Assembly: GCA_016874315.1 (NCBI GenBank)
Contig: VGTX01000005.1
Coordinates: 1-15,044 of the forward strand
From: Gammaproteobacteria bacterium
GTDB lineage: Bacteria; Pseudomonadota; Gammaproteobacteria; Berkiellales; Berkiellaceae
Reading direction: 5' to 3'
Length of the DNA: 15,044 nucleotides
Shown piece by piece: positions 7,031-13,261 of the stretch. The position numbers and the translations under genes were made by a program. The notes under the pieces were generated by a model. The model worked only from the letters and a program-made list of their open reading frames with translations, had not been told where the DNA came from and searched no databases. How positions within the stretch are numbered: the first letter of the stretch is position 1; each line of letters opens with the position of its first letter.

Positions 7031-8251
7031 ATGCTGCCCAATCAAGATACTCAAACCTTCAACAGCAGAACGTATACAAGCCCTTCCGGCAGTTTAACGA
7101 AAATTACTGTCTTACTCGTCGGCGTTTTCTGCGATTTATTGCTATGGTCTATCTTTATTTTCTTTGGCATGATCATCTTGATATTAGAAAACCATAAGTT
7201 CTTTTCTCACTTCTTAATCGGGTTGATTTATCTTTTGACTGTGGGGTGGAGAACATTTAGATCAAATTATCCAGTTATGTCTTTGGGGATGTTTTTATCC
7301 TATATTCCTGCATCATTATTTTTAATATATATGCAATCAACATCAACGCCTTCATCAGATTTTTTCTTTATCATCGAATTAATTTTTTTAATAAGCTTAT
7401 CTCGAATACCACTACTCATACAGAGTCCATCCTATAATGCAACCTATTACAATATAATCAAAAAATTTACCTTTTTTATAATTTTGCAAACATGTTATGG
7501 AGTAGCATTAGAGACAATAAGACCCTCTTTTTTTGAATCATTTAGGTGGCCTTTAGGATTGTCTGACTTAAAACCAAATCTAACATATGAATCCAAAACG
7601 AATATTCAGTTTTTTTATGATAATAAAGAGGAAGCAGATCGCATAGAAACTTATTTGCCAGAAATATTAGCAACTTTAAAAAAGTCCCCTTTCTATACAA
7701 ACGATGAGTCCTTGGTATTAATTGAAAAATTTCAAATGCCCAACTTTGAATTTATTAATAAAAATTTTGATAACACTGGTGGTTTTTTCCTCCCTATAAA
7801 GCAATACAGTTACTATCTTGTAGAGCCAAACCGATCGTTCACCCCTGAGTTAACGTACTATTCGCATAATAATAGATATCGAGCGGTCATTATTCATGAG
7901 CTTACTCATCAACTAATCAGTAGATTTTATGGCAAATGGTTCAGCTTATTTTTCATCCCTACATGGAAAAATGAAGGATATGCAGAATATCTTACCGCTC
8001 AAGGGTATTACAGTACGAAATCAGAATTACGCGCAATTTTGTACGAAAACAATATTTCCGATCAAACGTTAGAAGATCCATTTTCTAAAAAAAGAAAAAA
8101 CAAATATGACTTAGACGATTATATGTCAGCTTTTTTACAAACACGTTACGCACTTGATGTACAGAAGATCTCAGAACCAGACTTCATGAAAGATGCTTAT
8201 CAGCCAGCATCTGCAAGAACAATCAGAGAATGGTTAGCCAACGAAGAGTAG
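7031..8251 (+). CDS. Multi-pass membrane protein with C-terminal HExxH metallopeptidase domain
   Basis: A 406-residue protein. The N-terminal half carries about five hydrophobic segments (roughly residues 23-52, 57-72, 80-98, 108-128 and 143-160). The C-terminal half (about 190-400) contains HELTH at 289-293 and, 21 residues later, the downstream glutamate in NEGYAEY (Glu315). HExxH plus a distal Glu in an EGxAEY context is the zinc site of gluzincin (peptidase MA clan) enzymes, so a zinc-dependent membrane-anchored protease is likely. Substrate is unknown and I cannot name a family. The start is well supported: AAGGA at 7022-7026 precedes the ATG. It follows the double-glycine peptide frame by 35 bases on the same strand with no clear terminator between, so co-transcription is plausible. 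The codon style seems AT-richer than that of the housekeeping genes to its right, which may mean it is acquired. Confidence 0.75.
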   Translation: MLPNQDTQTFNSRTYTSPSGSLTKITVLLVGVFCDLLLWSIFIFFGMIILILENHKFFSHFLIGLIYLLTVGWRTFRSNYPVMSLGMFLSYIPASLFLIYMQSTSTPSSDFFFIIELIFLISLSRIPLLIQSPSYNATYYNIIKKFTFFIILQTCYGVALETIRPSFFESFRWPLGLSDLKPNLTYESKTNIQFFYDNKEEADRIETYLPEILATLKKSPFYTNDESLVLIEKFQMPNFEFINKNFDNTGGFFLPIKQYSYYLVEPNRSFTPELTYYSHNNRYRAVIIHELTHQLISRFYGKWFSLFFIPTWKNEGYAEYLTAQGYYSTKSELRAILYENNISDQTLEDPFSKKRKNKYDLDDYMSAFLQTRYALDVQKISEPDFMKDAYQPASARTIREWLANEE

Positions 8252-8307
8252 CATCTATAGCAAATTAGAAATAGACAATTACTTAATAAGATCGATATTC
8301 TGTTGTT

Positions 8308-9042
8308 ATGACGTTCATACGAGAATGCCCTATGTTTCTATTTGTAAGATATATTCTTTGGGGTCAGTGGTTATTGTTAAAGCAATTATTAAATTATTTC
8401 TTACACAGCTCTGCATTAAATTCATATGATGTTGAACGAGTTTTTGCAGAGAACCTCCGTGTGACGACATGCCTCAGCAAAACCAGCCCCTCGTCATCCA
8501 TTTCACGCGATACAAAAGTTGTTCTTATAAATCATCGATGCTTTTCTGATTTTTTTATTGATGGATTTATCTTAAAAAAATGTACTCACTTATCTCGATG
8601 GGCTGTTGGTATTTTTTTTCCAATTTTTGGCCTTTATGGCCTTATAAGCGGACGCATTTTATTTTTTCATCGCGGAAAAACACCTCGAAAAACACTTGCT
8701 TCCAAGATTGCGCTCCATCTTGAAAAAAATCCTGATCGGCCATTAATCGTGTACCCAGAAGGCACAAGATATCTTGGGACTACACCTCGCCCCCTGAAGC
8801 ATGGAGTTATAAAAATATGTTTTGAGCAAAATTTGCCCTGCCAGATTGCTATTATTTGGGGGAAAGATCGTATTTTGAATGAAAAAACATTTAGTGTAAG
8901 TTACGATCAATTATGTATATACAGCTTTTCAAATGTATTTTTGCCTGCAGAATATGTGGATTTTGATTCATTTTATGTAGCAATTTCTATGACATGGGAG
9001 AATATGTGGGCACAAGTTAGTTCTGAATACCCTTCTCTGTAA
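8308..9042 (+). CDS. PlsC-like 1-acylglycerol-3-phosphate acyltransferase family protein
   Basis: A 244-residue protein with a hydrophobic N-terminus (MFLFVRYILWGQWLLLKQLL) and the two signature blocks of glycerolipid acyltransferases: NHRCFSD (residues 75-81, the catalytic H-x4-D) and YPEGTRYL (EGTR at 151-154). Between them lies FFHRGKTPRK, in the place of the acceptor-binding block. Such enzymes transfer an acyl chain to lysophosphatidic acid or related acceptors at the inner membrane. The layout is closer to the LPLAT/AGPAT-like group than to canonical PlsC, so the exact acceptor is uncertain. An alternative start at the in-frame ATG at 8332, with GAGA seven bases before it, would remove eight residues and fits the membrane helix slightly better. 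It follows the metallopeptidase gene by 56 bases on the same strand. Confidence 0.85.
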   Translation: MTFIRECPMFLFVRYILWGQWLLLKQLLNYFLHSSALNSYDVERVFAENLRVTTCLSKTSPSSSISRDTKVVLINHRCFSDFFIDGFILKKCTHLSRWAVGIFFPIFGLYGLISGRILFFHRGKTPRKTLASKIALHLEKNPDRPLIVYPEGTRYLGTTPRPLKHGVIKICFEQNLPCQIAIIWGKDRILNEKTFSVSYDQLCIYSFSNVFLPAEYVDFDSFYVAISMTWENMWAQVSSEYPSL

Positions 9043-9082
9043 AATGCAAAATACCATAATTATATTAATGTAAATATCTTAC

Positions 9083-9112
9083 TTTAATTAATATATATTC
9101 TACTTATATAAT
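9083..9112 (+). promoter_or_regulatory. Possible sigma-70 promoter for surA-rsmA
   Basis: A perfect TATAAT lies at 9107-9112, about 40 bases before the surA ATG, inside a very AT-rich gap. The -35 region is weak (TTTAAT at 9083-9088, 18-base spacer). Because the background is so AT-rich, a chance match is possible. Confidence 0.35.
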
Positions 9113-9152
9113 TTTTCGAGTATTATGTTTATTAATCCGGGCTAACTACTAC

Positions 9153-10214
9153 ATGATTAGAATGATTATTTTCTCTTTTTTAATAATGTTATGCTCTCCT
9201 ATTGCAGCATTAGAACCCATTAGTGATCAACTTGTTGCTGTAGTTGAGAAAAAAGCAATTACAGAGCAAGATGTACTAAAAAGATTTGAGTTATATGCAC
9301 AACTCGGCTCTGATAAAAGCCAAGGGGAATATACACAAATCAGAAATTCACTTATTGATGAGCTCTGCTTAGAAGAGATCGAAAGTCTTTTTTGGCAAGA
9401 AAACTCGTTACCCGAAATATCCATCTCTGATGAGCAAATTGCCTTAATTCGTGCAAATTACCCTGATATGGACTGCGACGATCGAATATTAAAAGCAGCT
9501 TACCTTGCATCTATGCGCCGCGATCGAATCAAGCGAATATTTGTACAGCACCATGTCCCCATATCTTCACAAGAGTTGAAGACAGCTACTGCGCAAGCAG
9601 GATTCTGGCAATCTCTCCAAGCACAATGGTCTTTTGATTTAGCTTATTCTCAAAAGCCTTTCAAAAACAGTGCTGACGCAGAATCTAAAGCCAAGCGCCT
9701 GATTCTGCCTGTTGGGCATATTGCAACAGCGATCGTTAAAAATGTGGATTGGTCCAAAAGAAATCAATGGCAGTATTTTGAAGATGATGGTGAATTTGTT
9801 GCCGTAAAGCTCTCTGAGATTAAATTGCCAAATCTTCTATCTCATACGTACCGTGTTGAGTTATGTGCCGTTAGTCCAAAAGAACTCGATCTTTCAACAC
9901 AGAAAACTTTTAAATCATTTGATGCTCTTTCAGAAACGTATGGTAAAACTTTTATAGAGATTAGCTCTTTAAATGAAGTGCCTCCGGAACTTTGGGCAGC
10001 GGTCAATCAATTAAACCCAGGCGAAATTTCCCAACCATTTGCTATTAACGATCAATATTACGTAGCACGATTAATAGATTGCTCTCAAACCCTTTCAAAT
10101 GAACGGATTCAAGCAGCCCTAACTGATGCTTTACGTCAATATCGTGCTGAAGAAAAACTTCCATTATGGTATCAAGAAATGAAACAACGTTATTTTGTTA
10201 AGGTTTTTGCATAA
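9153..10214 (+). CDS. surA: SurA-like periplasmic chaperone
   Basis: A 353-residue protein with a signal peptide at about residues 1-19 (MIIFSFLIMLCSPIAA). An N-terminal helical chaperone domain follows, with SDQLVAVVEKKAITEQDV (the SurA N-domain opening, in which a phrase like VAVVN..I...D is typical) and a NSLIDELCLEEIE helix. One parvulin-like region sits at about 225-325, including PPELWAAVNQLNPGEISQPF and YYVARLIDC. SurA escorts outer-membrane proteins, LptD among them, across the periplasm. E. coli SurA has 428 residues and two parvulin domains; this one is shorter and appears to keep only one recognisable, strongly diverged domain, so isomerase activity is doubtful. Location directly before rsmA, two bases apart, is the classic surA context. 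The ATG at 9153 gives the full signal peptide; a second ATG lies three codons on. Confidence 0.8.
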   Translation: MIRMIIFSFLIMLCSPIAALEPISDQLVAVVEKKAITEQDVLKRFELYAQLGSDKSQGEYTQIRNSLIDELCLEEIESLFWQENSLPEISISDEQIALIRANYPDMDCDDRILKAAYLASMRRDRIKRIFVQHHVPISSQELKTATAQAGFWQSLQAQWSFDLAYSQKPFKNSADAESKAKRLILPVGHIATAIVKNVDWSKRNQWQYFEDDGEFVAVKLSEIKLPNLLSHTYRVELCAVSPKELDLSTQKTFKSFDALSETYGKTFIEISSLNEVPPELWAAVNQLNPGEISQPFAINDQYYVARLIDCSQTLSNERIQAALTDALRQYRAEEKLPLWYQEMKQRYFVKVFA

Positions 10215-10216
10215 AA

Positions 10217-10993
10217 ATGAAACATATACCAAGACGAAGATTTGGCCAGAATTTCCTACAAGATAAAGAGATTTTGGAAAAAATCGTTAATGCCCTTGAA
10301 TCTCCAAAAGGGTCCACATTGCTAGAAATTGGCCCCGGTCAAGGAGCTCTGACTTTTCGTCTTCTTGATCGAGGCTATCGAGTGATTGCGATTGAAATCG
10401 ATCGTGATTTAGCCGATGCGCTCATTAAAAAAAATCACCCAGATTTAGTTGTTATAACACAAGATGTTTTAAACTGTAATCTTAATATGCTGTGCGAAGA
10501 GCATAACATTTCTGAATGTATTGGTAATTTACCTTATAACATTTCTACACCATTTTTAATTAAATTTACAGAACTTCAGCGTAAATTGCCTGGTCTTTTC
10601 TTATTACAAAAGGAAGTCACTGATCGTATTATCGCGTCTCCTGGAAATAAGGATTTTGGAAGACTTTCTTTAGCAATAGGACAGTTTTTTACCGGACATC
10701 CCGTGTGTTTTGTGCCACCAACATGCTTTTATCCAGCACCAAAAGTCAATTCCCAAGTGATCGCACTCAAACCACGAGATAGCGCTGAGTGCATAGTCCA
10801 TCATAAGTTTTTTGCTGAAATTGTGCATGAAGCTTTTCAGCACAGACGAAAAACCCTGCGCAATGCTCTACCTAATTGGACGATTGACTTTACAGGTGCT
10901 GGGATCGATCCTCAACGCAGGCCAGAAACTCTCTCTGAAGCAGAGTTCAACCACCTATCTCAATATGCTTGTCCAAAGCTGGCTGAAATTTAA
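10217..10993 (+). CDS. rsmA: 16S rRNA (adenine1518-N6/adenine1519-N6)-dimethyltransferase
   Basis: Dimethylates two adjacent adenosines in the 3'-terminal hairpin of 16S rRNA during small-subunit maturation (KsgA); loss gives kasugamycin resistance in E. coli. The 258-residue protein opens with RRRFGQNFLQD, the RsmA/KsgA hallmark. It has the SAM-binding loop EIGPGQGALT (Glu37-Gly43) and the catalytic NLPYNIS (Asn104-Ser110). The C-terminal part contains AFQHRRKTLRNAL, also characteristic. Length is normal. The gene starts two bases after the surA stop, so the two are co-transcribed; pdxA, often between them, is missing. Its last 47 bases overlap the 3' end of apaH on the opposite strand. Confidence 0.97.
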   Translation: MKHIPRRRFGQNFLQDKEILEKIVNALESPKGSTLLEIGPGQGALTFRLLDRGYRVIAIEIDRDLADALIKKNHPDLVVITQDVLNCNLNMLCEEHNISECIGNLPYNISTPFLIKFTELQRKLPGLFLLQKEVTDRIIASPGNKDFGRLSLAIGQFFTGHPVCFVPPTCFYPAPKVNSQVIALKPRDSAECIVHHKFFAEIVHEAFQHRRKTLRNALPNWTIDFTGAGIDPQRRPETLSEAEFNHLSQYACPKLAEI

Positions 10994-11783
10994 TCAATCC
11001 AGAATAAACTTCGTAAGCAGTGAGTCCTTTACCCCATACACAGCCAGTATCAATTCCTGTGTACCAAGGACCACTGACACCACCTAGTGAAGCCCAATGT
11101 CCAAAAACCACCTTAGGCAATTTTTTTTCGAATTGAGAGTCAATCATATACCAAGGCTGACTTTCAAAAATAGACTCCTCTCCTAAGCCAGGAATGTCTT
11201 TTCGAGCAAGATGTAAAGATTTATCATCCACATTGATAAATCGCATGTGTAAAAATACATTAATATAAAAACTTATTTGCAACAGATAAGGCTCGCTTTT
11301 CAACGGCTCTGTAATAGCCAAATCAAACATGCTACCAATCTGATCGAAATCCTCTTGCGAGGCAGATTGGATCCAATATTTTAAAGTGTCTGCGTGCTCT
11401 TGATTTTGCTCTAGCGTCCAATGAGGCCATAGCCCTGCATGTACCAAGTAAGTGTTTTCTATTTTTTTCAATACATCTCGATTTCTCATCCAACTTAACC
11501 AGCGCTCTGCATATGGCTGCCTTGCGATATGCTCAAAATCATCAATTTTTCTACTACGATCGCTATGAAACCATCGAATAAAAGCAAGCTCATGATTTCC
11601 AATAATACTATCGAATTGCGCATTTTCTGAAAAAAGCTTTAATACCGATTCGGAATCAGGGCCTCGATTAATCAGATCTCCAATACTAATAACAACATCA
11701 TCAGAATTCAGTTGCAATTGCTCAAGAAGCGCCATAAGAGAACGATAACATCCATGAATGTCGCCAATTACCCATATTTTCAT
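10947..11783 (-). CDS. apaH: Symmetrical bis(5'-nucleosyl)-tetraphosphatase
   Basis: Hydrolyses Ap4A to two ADP, limiting dinucleoside polyphosphates and also removing Np4 caps from RNA in E. coli. The 278-residue protein (E. coli 282) has the metallophosphatase motifs in order: GDIHG (7-11), GDLINRGPDS (35-44), GNHE (62-65), VHAGLWPHW, FGHWASLGG and DTGCVWG near the C-terminus. The last two are specific to the ApaH type. No apaG precedes it. The gene converges on rsmA with a 47-base overlap of coding ends and no terminator between them. It is divergent from trhO across a 118-base gap. No good Shine-Dalgarno sequence precedes the ATG. Confidence 0.95.
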   Translation of the reverse strand: MKIWVIGDIHGCYRSLMALLEQLQLNSDDVVISIGDLINRGPDSESVLKLFSENAQFDSIIGNHELAFIRWFHSDRSRKIDDFEHIARQPYAERWLSWMRNRDVLKKIENTYLVHAGLWPHWTLEQNQEHADTLKYWIQSASQEDFDQIGSMFDLAITEPLKSEPYLLQISFYINVFLHMRFINVDDKSLHLARKDIPGLGEESIFESQPWYMIDSQFEKKLPKVVFGHWASLGGVSGPWYTGIDTGCVWGKGLTAYEVYSGLIKFQPALDKHIEIGG

Positions 11784-11860
11784 ATGTAACTACACATTTG
11801 TAAGATTTTTCTCATTGTAAATCTTTTTATGCAGATCTGTACTCTCCTTCCATGTTTTTT

Positions 11861-11869
11861 TGATATAAT
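11861..11869 (+). promoter_or_regulatory. Extended -10 promoter for trhO(-ppa)
   Basis: TGATATAAT at 11861-11869 is a perfect extended -10 element (TGN plus TATAAT). No good -35 box lies 16-18 bases upstream, which is typical for extended -10 promoters. Transcription would begin near 11876, some 25 bases before the trhO ATG, and the message would include AGGTG (11890-11894) as ribosome-binding site. Confidence 0.6.
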
Positions 11870-11901
11870 TCTCTCCATGTCCTTATTTTAGGTGTATAAC
11901 T

Positions 11902-12729
11902 ATGTCTTTTTTAAATCTTTCAGGTTATGCCTTTACATCCCTTTGTGATATTCCAGCAATTAAAGCAACGCTCAAAGAGCTGCAGGCTCAAGAACCATAC
12001 GCACACTTGCGAGGAACTATTTTACTTGCACCAGAAGGAGTTAATCTTTTTTTATCAGGAGATGAATCTGCTTGTTATGCAATTATCGATCAATTATGTG
12101 AATCCACTTCGCTAACACGTGAAGCTTTGCAATTAAAGCCAAGCTGGAGTGATGAAATTGCATTCAATCGTTTCTTGGTGAAAATAAAAAAAGAAATCAT
12201 AGCGTTTGATGAGTTTTATTCCCCTGAACACGTTGCACCATATGTTTCTCCAGCTCAATTAGATGAATGGTACAATCATGATGCAGATAATATTGTGTTA
12301 CTTGATACACGCAATACTTATGAAACAGAATTAGGCACTTTCAAAAATGCAATTGTTCCGCCACTCAAATCTTTTAAGGATTTACGTCGTGCTGATATTT
12401 TAGAAACACTTGAGCCCTACAAATCTAAAAAAGTTATCACATTCTGTACTGGTGGAATCCGTTGCGAAAAAGCAGCAACATTCTTGAAACAGCAAGGTTT
12501 TAATGACGTATATCAACTGCATGGTGGCATTCTTCGTTATTTTGAAGAAACAACCGCACAGAACTATACCGGCGAATGCTTTGTATTTGACAAGCGCGTC
12601 TCTTTGACACCAACACTTGAGACAAGTGATAAACACCTCTGCTACGCCTGCCGACACCCCTTAACAATTGAAGATATGCAATCGCCCTACTATAAAGAAT
12701 GCGAATCATGTCCTTATTGTCACAAATAA
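11902..12729 (+). CDS. trhO: tRNA uridine(34) hydroxylase, rhodanese-domain type (TrhO)
   Basis: TrhO (formerly YceA) performs oxygen-dependent hydroxylation of U34 in certain tRNAs, giving ho5U, the precursor of cmo5U/mo5U. The 275-residue protein has the family's N-terminal ferredoxin-like domain (about 1-95, with LRGTILLAPEGVNLFLSG). A rhodanese domain follows (about 115-215) with the catalytic loop CTGGIRCEKAA (Cys182, plus conserved Cys188) and LHGGILRYFEE. The C-terminus is cysteine-rich (CYACRHPL and CESCPYCHK), consistent with a small metal-binding tail. It is shorter than the 350-residue E. coli protein, as in many other members. AGGTG lies seven bases before the ATG. It precedes ppa by only 13 bases, so they probably share a message. 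Confidence 0.92.
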   Translation: MSFLNLSGYAFTSLCDIPAIKATLKELQAQEPYAHLRGTILLAPEGVNLFLSGDESACYAIIDQLCESTSLTREALQLKPSWSDEIAFNRFLVKIKKEIIAFDEFYSPEHVAPYVSPAQLDEWYNHDADNIVLLDTRNTYETELGTFKNAIVPPLKSFKDLRRADILETLEPYKSKKVITFCTGGIRCEKAATFLKQQGFNDVYQLHGGILRYFEETTAQNYTGECFVFDKRVSLTPTLETSDKHLCYACRHPLTIEDMQSPYYKECESCPYCHK

Positions 12730-12742
12730 AGAGAAGTACATT

Positions 12743-13261
12743 ATGAATATTAAAGAAATTGCTTTTTCATCGCCAGATCGCGCTCAATCTGTCCCGGTCA
12801 TCATTGAAATTCCTGCTTATGCAGATCCAATAAAATATGAACTTGATAAAGAAAGTGGCGTGCTAGCGGTCGATCGATTCCTCCAAACACCAATGCAATA
12901 CCCTTGTCACTATGGTCTTATTCCTAATACTCTCGGAGGAGACGGAGACCCGCTTGACGTTTTAGTTTATGCCCCATATAAGCTTATTCCAGGATGTCTG
13001 ATTCGAGTCAGGTTACTGGGTGGGATTGTCATGCATGATGAATCTGGAGAGGATTTAAAATTTATTGCTGTGCCCATTTCTAAGCTCTCACCAGAATTTG
13101 AAAAATTCCAAGAAGTTCACGATCTTGATGAGGGCTTAATTAAAAAGATTTTCCATTTTTTCGAGCATTATAAAGATCTAGAAAAAGGAAAATGGGTTAA
13201 AATGGGTGAAATTTTCTCCGCTCAAAAAGCTCGTGAAGTCCTTCTTTCATCGATTACGTAA
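12743..13261 (+). CDS. ppa: Inorganic pyrophosphatase, class I (family I)
   Basis: Splits pyrophosphate to two phosphates, pulling biosynthetic reactions forward in the cytoplasm. The 172-residue protein shows the family I signature GDGDPLDVLV with the metal-binding aspartates Asp67, Asp69 and Asp72 (E. coli 65, 67, 70). It also has KYELDKESG, QYPCHYGLIPNT, RLLGGIVMHDESGEDLKFIAVP and FEHYKDLEKGKWVKM, all typical. Length matches the 176-residue E. coli enzyme. The start at 12743 is set by GAGAAG just upstream; the same frame is open further back into trhO but that part is not family-like. The stop overlaps the end of lptD on the other strand by 15 bases. Confidence 0.97.
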   Translation: MNIKEIAFSSPDRAQSVPVIIEIPAYADPIKYELDKESGVLAVDRFLQTPMQYPCHYGLIPNTLGGDGDPLDVLVYAPYKLIPGCLIRVRLLGGIVMHDESGEDLKFIAVPISKLSPEFEKFQEVHDLDEGLIKKIFHFFEHYKDLEKGKWVKMGEIFSAQKAREVLLSSIT

